Below are positions 1-11,955 of a stretch of DNA of 64,000 nt, in pieces. The DNA is from Hirsutella rhossiliensis. Its lineage: Eukaryota; Ascomycota; Sordariomycetes; Hypocreales; Ophiocordycipitaceae. A program made the translations under genes and the position numbers. The stretch covers positions 682,001-746,000 of the forward strand of contig NW_025408682.1 of the NCBI RefSeq assembly GCF_020360975.1, read 5' to 3'. How positions within the stretch are numbered: the first letter of the stretch is position 1; each line of letters starts with the position of its first letter. The notes below the pieces were generated by a model. That model worked only from the letters and a program-made list of their open reading frames with translations, made no database searches and had not been told where the DNA came from.

Positions 1-132
1 TTCGCCAGCACATACGCCATGCGTGTGGCATGCATCGCCCCCGAGGAATACTCGCTGAGCTCGGCTTTAACAATCGGCAACTCGCTGCTGGATAGGATAC
101 ATCGAGAGACAATCGACATGCTCCCACTCTGA
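1..132 (+). CDS. possible 3' end of a gene cut off by the window edge
   Basis: Frame 1 is open from the first base and reads 43 codons to a TGA at 130-132. The peptide (FASTYAMRVACIAP... to ...TIDMLPL) has an ordinary amino-acid mix, but no motif I recognise. It could be the last exon of a gene lying to the left, or a chance open frame; 43 codons is too short to decide. No function is proposed. Confidence 0.2.
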   Translation, partial: FASTYAMRVACIAPEEYSLSSALTIGNSLLDRIHRETIDMLPL

Positions 133-2039
133 GCAGGGCTGCAGCACTTTGTTCGCGGGTACTTCTATATCTTTCTCGGTCGCCAAAATTGAGCCGCTGT
201 CGCTGCGGACAGCACGAAGTAATTACACGTTATCTATATCACGCAGATCAATATCAGTGTTGACTAGATGTAGTCGGGGCAGGCATACCCTGGTATCCCG
301 ACATCTGGTTATGACTATGAAGTACACCGTCGATCTGGATGACAAAGGCGTGAATCTCTATGACGAAAGTTGATAATAAGTTACCTTTTAATGAAGAACC
401 TGAATCCCTCGCTACTGTGAAAATGTTTTGGCTCGGACTCATTCCCGCGGCGGCCATCAAAATGCTATAATACGACAATCACTAGATACATGTGGCTTTA
501 GAGTTTGATCCTCACTGCTTGTGGAGAAAGATTCGATAGTTCAAGGCCGTCGAGCCCGCACACCTCCCTTCTCGAGATCGGCAGCGAAAGGTGAGTCCCT
601 GGTGCAAACACGGCGTGAATAACGAGCACCGATAACGTTGAGACAAATGGGCAACGTGTTGGTTCGGACAATGCCGCGCTCAGAAGTTGCAGAAAGCTCC
701 CTAGCGAATTCGAGCCGGCCTTTGCGACATGATTGCAGATTTGAGCCCCATGTTGCGCAGTAATTGCAGATACTGCTTGACCAGCCGAAATTGGCTCTGG
801 TTTGTTGTCAATGTGCTTGATGCTGTCTCCCCAGCGTGCCAAGCAGGTAGCAAGTATGAGAGCAGCCAGTCCAGTTCCGACGGTTACTCCGGGAATTTTG
901 ACTTGGAGCTTCAATGCTCCTTGCGACTTCACCAAGAAGACTCACCGGCATCCCGGCAAGGCTCTTCGTGTGGCCGTTATTAGCATGACCCGTGTATGGG
1001 GTCACCGCCTGCTCCGTGATTGCGAGATGAGTAGCAGCAAAAGCAACAATACTTCAACGTGAAGTCGTCGCAGGTAGCAATTCAGTAATAGAATCAAATA
1101 GCTTCGGGGATGAAACAGACTTCCCCGGAATATGCAATGTCTACACAGAGGACGGCTTTTTGTGGCAGATGATTTGTTAGGTCAAACTACGAATACAATA
1201 AGCCACAACCATTACTGCAATGCGACGGTCTCACCGTCTTACGGTACGAGGCACCAAGGACGCCCGCTTTTGTCCGAAGCTGCGTATACTTCGTACAGGA
1301 CGGCAAGATAAGCCGTGCCACCCGAGCTGTAACACACACACCACCGTCTTCATCCGGAGCTCTATATGACTGGGGGCTATCAGCTGAAACCAAGCATGAC
1401 TGGCGCTATTCCATACATGTATATCCCATGAAATATTCCCTCGCATACCCGTGAGAAATCGTGACATGTTAATTGCTCGTCTTCAACACAGACATTAGTC
1501 GTTTTGATATGCATTACACCATGTCAATATCTCCTCAGCCATCTAGTCTAGAAATGGTATGCGATGTAGACTGATCCAGCAATGCCGTACATAGACCGGC
1601 GTTTCATGTTACTACCTACAGTACACTGCACGTCAAAGTCGGTCTACTCTCGAGTGGCGGAAGTAACAATTGCTCCGCCAACACCCTCGGGTAACAAGCC
1701 ACGTCGCTTACATGTAGCCAGACTATTTATACTGTCATGGTTCGTACAGCTCGCAGCCCATCCCTTCGCTCTCGTCATCTCTCCCTTCTTCGAACCTGCA
1801 CACGGCCACCAAGCACGGATTAGCAGTCTCATCGGCGCGTAGATTCATGATTTTGGCCAGTGTCGCGACTGACACCACTCCACTGCTTGGATTCACTGAT
1901 GCTCTGAACATTTATATCTATCGAAGCGTCCACAAGCACCAGGCCTTGCTACATCTTGTTCAGCTAGAAGCGTTTTGACGGAATTTGGCGAACATATTGC
2001 CTCGCCTTAATTTGGGAACGCTACCGGGACCTCGCCAAC
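133..2039. other. intergenic stretch with no convincing gene
   Basis: About 1.9 kb upstream of the reductase gene. The only protein-like stretch is a minus-strand open frame (498-935) with one hydrophobic segment near its start, but it opens on a TTG and I could not build a splice model with an ATG. No repeat or RNA gene was seen. The last few hundred bases presumably hold the promoter of the gene starting at 2040. Confidence 0.5.
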
Positions 2040-5000
2040 ATGTGCGCATATCCCGCTAATTCCCAACCGCGGAACGACAAACTCCTCGTCGACATCATCG
2101 ATGGTGTGGCACAGACGAATCCCGATGCTACATGGCTTGAATATCCGGCGTCGGCGAGCGACTATGCAGCTGGTTTCAACGCCATCACATATCGCGCGTT
2201 GGCAAACGCCACAAATGGCTTGGCCTGGCATCTTCACCGAAACATCAGCCCTGGCACAGAGTTCCAAACCCTGGCATACATTGGCCCGAACGATGCGCGG
2301 TACGCGATAATTCTGTATGCTTGTATCAAAGCGGGTTTCAAGGTGAGTGCCATAAACTCCGCGGTTTTGCATGTCTCATCTACTGCCAACCAACGTACTC
2401 ATTGGCTAGGTCTTGTTCTCGTCACCAAAAAATAGTATATTCGCGCATGTCAACTTGTTTTCTGCTCTCAATTGCTCGACATTGCTCACCACCGATCCCA
2501 TGCCAACCGCGGTTGAGTCCCTTCTATCCCACCATTCTATGAAAGTTGTGTGCCTTCCAAGTTTGGAACAGCTGCTGGAGAAATTTTCCGAGCCCTTTCC
2601 ATACAGCAAAACCTTTGCTGAAGCGCGGAATGATCCCTTTGTGGTATTGCATACGTCCGGCTCTACTGGTCAGTTTCATCCAACACTTCGATCTGGAAGG
2701 TGCGGCTCATAGCATTCTCTCAGGTAACCCCAAGCCAATCGTCTATACCCATGAGTTTGTTACCCGCAACGTCAATGCTTTTCAACTCCCTACCCCCCCG
2801 GGGTTCATATCTGTAAGCCAGCTGGTGGCTGGCAGCCGTTTTGTTTGCTTGCTGCCTCTGTTCCACGTAAGTGAGGGCAAATTCCCGAGTCGGTGTCATT
2901 CACTCAGGTGTAGAACGCTCACATTCGCAGATGGCTGGTTTTTTCTTCACATCTGTCGTCTCGCATTTTGATCGAAGCACCGTCATCCTCCCTTCACCTA
3001 GTGCTCCTCCAACAAGCGATACGCTGCATGGCGTGCTCCAGCATACTACGGCAGCTTGGGCTGCTGTGTCACCATCTACTGTGGAAAGCCTTGGGCGGAA
3101 TCCGGACTTGCTGCAGGTCATCTCAGAAAAACTCTCGAGAATTGCGTTTCTTGGCGGCAATCCCTCCCTGGCCATGGGCAACGAGGTTTCACGGAAGCTC
3201 AATATTTGCAACTTGATTGGTTCCAGTGAATGTGGAGGATTTGCACAGCTGATCCCGGAGGACCACAACGGTCAGATGGAGCTTTGGTCATACGTTCACA
3301 TTCACCCACAGACTGGCCCTGTCTATCAAGAGTATTCCCCTGGCCTGTGTGAGCTTACAATCAGACGTGATCTTCCATGCGAGCCATATCAGCCGCTGTT
3401 CACGCAGCTTCACTCGACTGAGGAATTTCGAACAAGCGACCTGTTTACTGCTCATCCCACGATCCCCGGCTTTTGGCGGCACACCGGAAGGGTTGATGAC
3501 ATTATTGTCTTCCTGAATGGGGAAAAGACAAATCCAATTAGTTTCGAATCCCACGTGGTTGGCCATCCAGACGTCGCGGGAGCCCTAGTATTTGGCACCA
3601 ACCGCATGGAAGCTGGCCTTTTGATAGAGTTCACCGCGACCGAAAAGAACAAATTGCTGCTGCAGAAGAAAAGAGAGGCAATTGGCATGATTTGGCCTAG
3701 AATAGAAGAGGCCAATTCGCTTGCCCCGGCTCACGCGCGCATCGATGACACACTTATCTGCATTGTCTCACCGGAGAGGCCGATGATAAGAACTCCCAAA
3801 GGCACCATCAAACGTCAAGAAACCCTTCGTTCGTACGACCAAGAGATAGACGAGGTTTATAAAGAAGCTGAGGCAGCAAACAGTCTGCCTACGGACCTAG
3901 TCATCGACACGAGTGACATTCACCAGCTCCAGGAGGTGATACGCTTTGTCTTCAAAAACGTCATGAAGCGCGATGCTCCCTCGGATGAGATAGACTTTTT
4001 CAGCATCGGGATGGACTCATTGCAAGTCATTCGCATGGTTCGACAGCTTCGCGGCGCCATCCGGAATCCGGGAATCGAGCCTGCGGTGGTGTACAGAAAT
4101 GCGTCTGTTCACGCATTGGCCGAGGAACTCATTGACAACGCTGTCACGGCCAAGGAGGACAGCGTCGCTAAGAACTTGAAGAAAAGACAAGAAATACTAA
4201 AGCAAGTTCTGCAAGAGTACAAGGATAAGATTGGAGAGTTGGCTTCGACAGCAACGAAAGATCCCGTTCGCAGCTTGTCAAGCACGCGTCAGCATAGCAC
4301 AATTCTCCTCACTGGTACGACCGGCTATGTTGGATCCTACGTCCTAGATCAGCTCTTGAAACACCCTTCGTCACCGAAGATTCTCTGCATGAATCGATCC
4401 ACGAATGCATTGGAAGTCCAGATAGCTCGCAATAAGCGGCGAAACAAGGCCTTAACCACAAAATTCCCCCCTGAGCGTGTCAAGTTTCTGGCTGCTGACT
4501 TTGCGGCGGACAAAACCTGGGGTCTTCCGGACGAAACCTTTCGAGAGCTGCTGCGAGAGGTAACGCTGGTCATTCATAATGCTTGGCCGGTTGACTTCAA
4601 TATTCCTCTGTCGGCGTTCAGGCCTTCGCTTGATGGTGTTGTCAACATTGTGCAGTTTTGCAAAGCGGCGAAGCATTCGCCACCACTAGTCTTTGTGTCG
4701 TCTATCAGCGCTGTCATGGACCTGCAGTCCCAGGTCATACCCGAAACACTCATTGAGAGCCTGGAGGTCCCAGCATCGTGCTATGGAGAGAGCAAGTTTG
4801 TCGCCGAACATGTCTTATTCGAAGCATCTCAGCGACTTGGTGTCAAAGCAGGCGTGGTTCGTGTTGGTCAGGTGTCGGGTGCAGCCTATTCCCCAGGATT
4901 GTGGAATAGTCGCGACTGGCTTCCGCGCTTGGTACTCAGCTCAAGATACCTGGAGGCTATTCCGAACCATCTTGGAGCTAACCACAATATCGATTGGATC

Positions 5001-5435
5001 CCGATAGACATATTGGCCAATGTCGTGATAGATATCTCGATGAACGTCGGTCGGAGCTCACAGTTCAAGTTTGAAGTTTATCACGCAATAAATCCCCATA
5101 CCACTACCTGGACGAAGCTCCTGCCTAGTGTCGTCCACGCGCTTGAGGGGCACAGCTCAGCATCAAGCAGTTCGAAGATTACTCCTGTCACCCCTGCTGA
5201 GTGGGTTGAGCGATTGCGCAACAGCGCCGCCCGCTTGGAAGACCATGATGAGGATATCGACAGTCACAACCCAGCGCTGAAGCTTCTCGACTTTTTCGAG
5301 CAAGCTCTTGAGAACGGGGTAGTCGATAGGCCAGTCTGGAGCACAGAAGCCGCTGTCAAGATGAGTGACTCTCTGCGCGGGACGGAGTGCATACAGCCAG
5401 AATGGATGGAGCGGTGGGCCAGGAGCTTGTTATAA
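2040..5435 (+). CDS. NRPS-like carboxylate reductase (adenylation-thiolation-reductase)
   Basis: Model: join(2040..2342, 2410..2668, 2724..2866, 2931..5435), 1069 aa; all three introns are GT-AG and keep frame. Residues about 20-560 form an ANL adenylation domain with the phosphate-binding motif HTSGSTGNPKP, an SSECGG core and a VDDIIVFLNGEKTNP hinge region. A carrier domain follows, with DFFSIGMDSLQ and the phosphopantetheine serine at about residue 598. From about 685 there is a Lys2-type thioester reductase (male-sterility NAD-binding fold) with TGTTGYVGSY and a YGESK catalytic pair at 853-857. Family knowledge: such enzymes activate a carboxylic or amino acid as AMP ester, load it as thioester and release an aldehyde or alcohol. 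The substrate cannot be read from sequence. There is no condensation domain, so it is not a peptide-forming NRPS, and it is not LYS2 itself because the A domain is of the acyl-CoA-synthetase-like type. The neighbour is a peroxidase, so a metabolite cluster is possible. Confidence 0.88.
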
Positions 5436-6113
5436 GGGATTAGAATACATTATGGCTTTTTTCAGCATTGCTTCTTCTATTCTTGACCAAATTTGACGGT
5501 TTTCGATTAATGAGCGCTGAACATGGGACCTGCCTATGGAGTAGGCGATTTGCAAGGGCTGCAAATCGCGACCTAGGCACTTAGCACCACGTTCTGAACT
5601 TGAACTTCTCGGCTTCCTCTGTGTAAAAGCTCAGGGGGTCGCCCCTTTCCGTACATTTTTGGACTGCACATCTATCTTCCGGTAAGCTTCGCTGTACACT
5701 TTCTTACCGCTCGCATTGAGGGAACAGTTCGAGACAGCAAAGAGGGCGAGGCGCCGCCAGGGGCCATACCATGACATTGGGAGCCTCACAGCATGACTGG
5801 CAAAAGAGCTGAAACTGACGAGAAGCACATTCATGCCTTAACTACATAACACTGCGAAGGGCCAGCTAATGGGTTCAAATCTAGCGTTCGCAGGTCAGTG
5901 AATGAGAAACCGCGCCATTAAGATCCAGCGTCAGCCGTATTCCTCCCCGGTCATCATCAGCGAATAAACAGCACGATGAGCCCATCTTGACCAAAGCTCC
6001 TTGCCACAAAGCCTGCGCTCATCATTGTACCGGCCATCCACCATCAGCACGTCGTCAACCACTATGAGAACGAGTTGCCCTCATGAATCTACCTGCACTG
6101 GTAGTGCAAAGAC
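5436..6113. other. convergent intergenic region
   Basis: This lies between the stop codons of the plus-strand reductase gene and the minus-strand peroxidase gene. It should hold the two 3' UTRs and terminators. A T-rich stretch follows the reductase stop near 5450-5480. I see no open frame with coding character and no repeat. Confidence 0.5.
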
Positions 6114-7163
6114 TCAATCGAAGGTTATATTTGCAAACCTGCTCATCTCATCCACGCCTGTTGCATTGAAACCGAGTTCTGTTATGAGTCCTCGCAATTT
6201 TGGCATAATGTGACGTCTTTGTGGTGGCCAGATTGTTCCAAATATATCCTATAAACAAGTCAGAACACAACTCGACGTTCAACGGTGGAGGTGCTTTTTC
6301 CGAACTCACCGCAGGCGTGTCGAGGACGACGCTCCCCACATTTTGGAGAAGGTCGGGATCTGCGAGAAGTGATGCTATTCCAAAAGTCAAGATGGCGATG
6401 CCGTTATCGAGCAGGGGAATTGCCCTCCATCCCAGGTGTGTAGGAAGTCTCTCCTCTTCGAAGATGCATCTAACCCATTCATATTTTGGGAAACCAGCGG
6501 CCATGCCGAGCAATGTGCCAGTTTCCATGAGGCTGAATCCCGCCGCCCTTGGTCCCCACACTGTGCGTGGATTACGCCTCCTCGCATCCCGAATTCGCGC
6601 TGACTTGGCCCTACCCAGACTGATAGGTGAGAGAATAGTATGTTTCCTTAACTCGGCGCGAGCAACGGCCCAAACACGGGGGTTGAAATTGTTGTTGTCG
6701 CCTATTACGTAGTCCTCTCTTGAGTAACTACAGTCATGCTCAATCAAGAGATTGTGCTTTGAGAGATCCTCTAGATCCAACTGGAGGGTAAGCGGATTAT
6801 GCGAGGCCACCAATGCTGGGCCCCAGATGAAAATTGTAGCCACTGGATCGAGACCGAAGCCGAGGAAGGTTCCCAGTAGCATCTTAATAAGACCAATGTC
6901 TCTGCCATCACGGGGTAGGAAACCGTGATTGGCTAGCGCATTAAGGGCCGGGCAAGGGCCGCGAGCTTCAGGGATCAGTTAGTAAAACTTTCGCAAGATT
7001 AAGCTTAAATAGAAGGTATCCTACAGTCACTTGGACGCGCAGCCCTGAACTCGAAAAACCGCCTATCGAAAGGGTTGAAGGTCGGTTTCTTCTGCTCAGA
7101 TGCATATGCACTGTTCAACAATGCGGACAGAACGACGAATAGAGACAGAATTTGAGCTCTCAT
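6114..7163 (-). CDS. secreted heme-thiolate peroxidase (chloroperoxidase/UPO family)
   Basis: Model: complement(join(6114..6248, 6310..6965, 7031..7163)), 307 aa. Residues 1-21 are a clear secretion signal (MRAQILSLFVVLSALLNS then AYA). The proximal-cysteine motif RGPCPALNALANHGFLPRDG gives the heme-ligand Cys49. The EHDxS motif (EHDCS, residues 120-124) matches the metal/propionate site of chloroperoxidase, and Glu192 in SLMETGTLLG is the likely acid-base catalyst. Known family role: H2O2-dependent halogenation, peroxygenation or oxidation of small aromatics outside the cell. The last exon carries two N-glycosylation sequons (NAT, NIT). The 5' splice site (GTGACT) is the least certain; the 3' intron begins GTGAGT and ends TATAG. 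Length fits short-type members (about 260-310 aa). It converges on the neighbouring reductase gene. Confidence 0.88.
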
Positions 7164-7194
7164 TTTTTGAGATTGCAGCGGAAGCTTGATCCTG

Positions 7195-7202
7195 TTTATA
7201 AA
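7195..7202 (-). promoter_or_regulatory. TATA-like element of the peroxidase gene
   Basis: The palindromic octamer TTTATAAA lies 32 bp upstream of the peroxidase ATG. The distance is short, so the 5' UTR would be minimal if this is the functional TATA box. Based on motif and position only. Confidence 0.3.
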
Positions 7203-10163
7203 GTAGACGCAGGACGGGCTCGAGTTAGAACATCAGTAGGAGGCGGACGCAATGCAATGGATTATATATCACTGGTTCAGGAATGATACATTTATAAGGC
7301 CACTCCGTAGAGAGATGCACTGCCGAAAAGTAAAGACAGTTTTTGGTTACAAGGGCACGGCAGTGATGCCAAAAGCGTAAGTACATTTCAGCTAAGCAGT
7401 CGGCGACCATGCCACGTGGAAGTCAGCTTGGGGGTAATTCATTCTACCTTTTGCTGAGCTCTTAGTATTGCGTTCAGGAACGAGGTGTTTCTCCGCTTTT
7501 CTCCTGTCTCCTCCCAGTCGGCGATCTCTACTTTGGGCACTAACATTGGGTTAATAGACATATGCTCGTGCCGAAATGAGGGAAGACCTGCCGTTCCGGT
7601 TCATTCACCACGACGAAGTTTTCACAGGTCCAGAGCTCAGTTGGATACCAACAAAGGGACAGCTCCTGAGCAGACTGCTCGGCATCATCTTTTTCTTCCT
7701 TACGCAGCACGGGCAGTCATTCCATTATGCAAGTAGAAAGGTATCGTAGAGTGAAAAAAATCTCAAGCGGTATAGAGAACGAGTCTTGTGTATATTTCGT
7801 TGATTGATCTAATTTCTTCACTTGGACCTATCAACGATCTTCTACTGATATCACTTTCTTCTGTAGGTAGTTTTGATACTCTGGGCGACAAACTACACTC
7901 GGGAAGAATATCGCGGAGCTAAGTGCGCCGGACATTGACACCGAATGAGACAAGCGCATGAGCACAAAAGAATTAGATCCTGGAATTCCTGCCTGCCTCC
8001 CCCGCTCTTTGGCTTTCAGAGAGCTGCAAGAAAAAAGAGAGTAATGACGACCGAGACAGGTAGGTGGGTTGGTGCCTACGCTCATCTGCCATCCACACGA
8101 ATGTGTAAGGGATTATATCTCTGATGAACAATTCAGCAAACCATCACGTAGGTCAACACAGTGCATCTCTAGCCATCTCGTGGAGTTTATCTACCGAGTT
8201 GACTCATTGTCTTCCTCCTTTTTCGAAGGCTCTAGTTCGCAGCCCTTGGTTTTCATCATCGGACCCTTAAGTCCTGGCTGAGACAATGGCTGACGGTAGA
8301 CCCTATTTTTCCGCGCCCCGGGCGCATAGCGACTTCACGGTTTCGTAGTAGTCCCGACAACATAGATGTATCACTTGTAAAGCCGTTAAACGTGGGGTTG
8401 TTAGGCAATGATGTTGAGTGAGGCAATTGAACAAGCTCGTGACATACATGCCCCGGCTTATAGGAATACAACAATACAATCCCCGGTGAAGCTCGCTCCG
8501 TAATGTGGTTACGGCGCTCTCTGAATCATCAGATGGTTTCTCCCTCACGTCTTCGAGCTCAAAGTCAATATCACCCTCGTCATCGTGGGAGTTCCTGGGC
8601 AGTGGGAGGCGGCAGTGTCTATGCCTCACGGTTTCGCCTGGCTCTATCTGGGCAAGCAGGTATGCTGTGGTCTGGCGTCTTGTCGTCTTCTTGGCCGGGC
8701 ACGGGGCGATACAACCCTTGATACAGAGGGTTGTGTGTAAACCGTGACGTCACGAGATGCCGTAGGCTGTGAGAGACTGCGGCGGCCGTATGACTGCCCC
8801 TTTGAAGCTTCTGCAAGTTTCCTGGAATTACTTCTCTGTAGGTTGGCGAACGAATGCATTCCAATCTTTGACAAGTACCCTGGATTCGGAGGTTTGCATG
8901 ACCCTGCCGTATGCATTTCCAAGGCCGGGCGGGAAGTGTCTCTTTGTCTCAGCAAAGCACGGTTCTGATTTGAATGTGAAATTGGATGGGAAAGTCGGTT
9001 CGCGTGACAATAGGCGCGAAATCAGCACCGAGAATCACCAGCCGCGCGGGCGTATGGTGCCGCCAACAGATCGGAGCAGCTTCTCCACCTGCCATTTGTG
9101 TGGAGCGACGGAGCTGGGGAGAATGCAAGAGCTCGCGGTAGCGTCTAGCGCTCCCCGGGAGCGCGGGGCCGAGAAACCGGGTCGAGGGAGCCAGCCCCAC
9201 GTCCGGAGCGGCCAGACTCGGGCTGGAAACCCGCCTTGGGTGGCGAAACGGGTTGCTTTTGTCATGGTTAAGCCCGGGAGAGATGATGGGGTTTGGGTCG
9301 GCGACGATCGGCAAACTCCGGCTGGAGGCCCGGAGTGATGGAAGGAGCAGGCCCTGTAATCAACAAAACATGAAGAGTTCTGTTATTATTTATTGTCGGA
9401 CGGAGTTCCTACGCCGAAGACTTCACTTCATTGGATACCTAAATGCTGCCTGACCACTTGGTACTTGCCGACCAGCCAGGCTTCCGGGTTTCCTCCGCCA
9501 GCTTGTTCCTTCTTCCTGTGAAGGTTTCCCAAAAAAAAGCACGTGTTGGCGCTCCACCGCGATGACCTCATCGGGCGTTTCGAGACAGTGCAGGCGCTGG
9601 CGAGTGCACTGTCTTGATGAGCGGCGCTGAACGGCCCCGCTGCAGGCCTGATCCTAGTGGACTCAAGCGGCACGCCATCTGCTGCGAGCACTCCTCCAGC
9701 ATCCGCCGACGCAACGGCTGCCCAGGACACCTTGGACCTGCCATCTCCCTCCCTCTATCATAGCAGCATCTTAGCAACTTCCAAGCCATACTCGTCCATG
9801 CAGTGAGTTAATTTGTCTTCACCCCTGTCATTTGACAAGGCTTCGGTGGCTGAAGCTTGGTCCAGCAACTGATTAATTACTAGTATCCAAGCACTCGTTC
9901 AAGCACCTGGATGAAGAAGGGCCGATAGAGCTCCCACCGCCTGGCCTGCTCCTCGACTCTCTTCCTACAACCTCGACTCCCGTTCCCTCTCCCGCTTCAC
10001 CAGCCCGACTCGCCCGCCGACGAGAGCTAGAACGCCCTCCCAACACACATCCGCAGTGCCGCGATTCGCTCTCACCAGCCACTTTTCTTTTGTCGGCCCT
10101 GCGTGCCTCCTCGTCTTGGTCGTTTCAATCCTTCTTCGCATCACCAAGGTCACCGACACAAGT
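7203..10163. other. 3 kb intergenic region without a supported gene
   Basis: This separates the start of the peroxidase gene from the start of the chitinase gene, so it contains two divergent promoters. Several open frames of 60-190 codons exist, but none shows a domain, codon bias or consistent splice structure. A minus-strand frame around 8440-8700 reads like protein (acidic DDEG/EDVREKPSDDSES stretch) yet has no start and ends abruptly; it may be a decayed gene fragment. The final 300 bp before 10164 are C/T-rich, as in many strongly expressed fungal promoters. Confidence 0.5.
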
Positions 10164-11486
10164 ATGGACCGAGGATCTGAGACCGGCTATCGATCCGTGG
10201 CCTACTTCGTCAACTGGTGAGTCCACTGCATTGCCCATTACTTCGAGTACTGCAAAGACTGACAACGCCACCTAAAGGGCCATCTATGCTCGGAAGCATC
10301 GTCCCCAGGACCTTCCCGTGGAGAATCTGACTCATATTCTCTACGCGTTCGCCAATGTCCGTAGCGACACCGGCGAGGTGTAAGTTTGCAGAAACCCGAC
10401 TCGATGGATGACAGGGCTCATCAAGCTCTTTCTTGCAGGCATCTGACCGACACTTGGGCCGACACAGACATCCACTGGGAAGGCGACTCGTGGAACGACA
10501 ATGGCACTAACCTCTACGGTTGTCTCAAGCAGCTCAACCTCCTCAAGAAGCGCAACCGCAACCTCAAGGTTCTCCTTTCCATTGGCGGATGGACTTACAG
10601 CTCCAATTTCAAGAACCCCGCCAGCACTTCGCAGGGCCGCGATACCTTTGCCAAAAGCAGCCTCGAGCTGCTCAAGAACCTTGGCTTCGACGGCATAGAC
10701 ATTGACTGGGAATACCCTCAGGACCCAGCGGAAGCAGATCATCTGGTGCAGCTTCTTGCTACCGTCCGCAGCGAGCTAGATGCTTATGCGTACAAGCTGG
10801 GAAACTGCCGACGCTTCGAGTTGACGGTGGCCTGCCCGGCTGGAGCCCAAAACTACCAAAAGATGAACATTAGTGCCATGGACAAGTTGCTGGACTTCTG
10901 GAACCTGATGGCCTACGACTATGCGGGCTCTTGGGATTCCCTTAGCGGCCACCAGGCAAACCTGTTCCCGAGCTGCGACAATCCCCCCTGTACACCCTTC
11001 TCGAGTGCTGCAGCCGTCGACTATTACGTCAGCCAAGGTGTCGTGCCCTCCAAGATTGTCCTCGGGATGCCTCTGTACGGGCGTGCATTTGAGAATACGG
11101 ACGGTCCCGGCAAACCTTACCAGGGAGTCGGCGATGGTACGTGGGAGCGCGGTGTGTACGACTACAAGAAGCTGCCACTCGAGGGCGCCGATGTATGCTA
11201 CGACGGCAATATCGGCGCGGCCTTTTGCTATGACCAACGCCAGCGGCGATTCGTGAGCTACGACACGCCACAGTTGACCACGGCCAAGGCCGACTTTGTC
11301 AAGCAGAGGGGCCTCGGCGGCGCCATGTGGTGGGAGAGCAGCGCCGACAAGGCCGGTTCGGAGAGCCTGATCGGGACGGCTGTCGCGAGTCTCGGAGGCT
11401 CGCAGATGCTGTTGAGGCAGGAGAATCACATCGAGTACCCGGACACCAAGTATGACAATCTCCGAAACGGCTTCCCGGGTCAGTGA
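10164..11486 (+). CDS. GH18 chitinase, fungal subgroup A, no signal peptide
   Basis: Model: join(10164..10216, 10278..10379, 10439..11486), 400 aa. The start [18 protein letters not shown] is the first beta strand of the GH18 barrel; [11 protein letters not shown] and the catalytic DGIDIDWE (136-143, acid Glu143) follow, then [16 protein letters not shown] and [11 protein letters not shown]. The end ([12 protein letters not shown]) aligns with the usual end of Trichoderma Chit42-type enzymes. It hydrolyses beta-1,4 GlcNAc chains. Residue 1 lies only a few residues before the barrel, so there is no secretion signal or propeptide: unlike Chit42 this copy is predicted intracellular or unconventionally released, which suggests a role in wall turnover or autolysis. 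No chitin-binding module is present. Confidence 0.92.
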
Positions 11487-11955
11487 ACGGCCGTGCCGGA
11501 AGCAAGAGGCGGAGCGAGGCATGACAGACGATTGACGAGGACCCGCAAGTCAGTTTTCATGGTGGTCCTTGAGCGAGTGTTGGATGCGCAGGGTCGTGCA
11601 GATTGCAATTGTTTATTTCCAGGGTTTTGTTTGTTCTTGCACGTCTCGAGTTGCAAGTCCACCAATCACCCCATGAGCTTGTGGCTTGGGAAGGGCACGT
11701 GACCCTGGTTATCCGGCCTTGCGCTGTCCCTCTTTTGAGCCCCGCTGGTCCGTGCACGAAGCTCCCGAATTGTAGCCCGTTGGAAAAATTTCGTCGCCGC
11801 GAAAAAAATCATCACCGAAAATTCCTCGCGCTATTGAAGTGACCGACAATCGCTGCGAGAGCGCCCCATTGAGCCCGACGCAGCATCTAGCCTCGAACGC
11901 CCTGTGCGTCAATTCAATCAGTGCTTCGCTGCAATCACGGCTTTTGGCGGACATC
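11487..11955. other. intergenic region, NOP56 promoter
   Basis: 470 bp between two genes in the same orientation. It holds the chitinase 3' end and the NOP56 promoter and 5' leader. No gene, repeat or RNA was recognised. Confidence 0.4.

Noticed and set aside
8303..8700. Protein-like minus-strand stretch with an acidic segment
   Set aside because: Reads like protein for about 70 codons but has no start, no clear splice sites and no recognisable family; noted only as a possible relic.
8769..9338. 189-codon plus-strand open frame upstream of the chitinase
   Set aside because: No motif, no codon bias and overlapped by equally long frames on the other strand; more likely promoter sequence.
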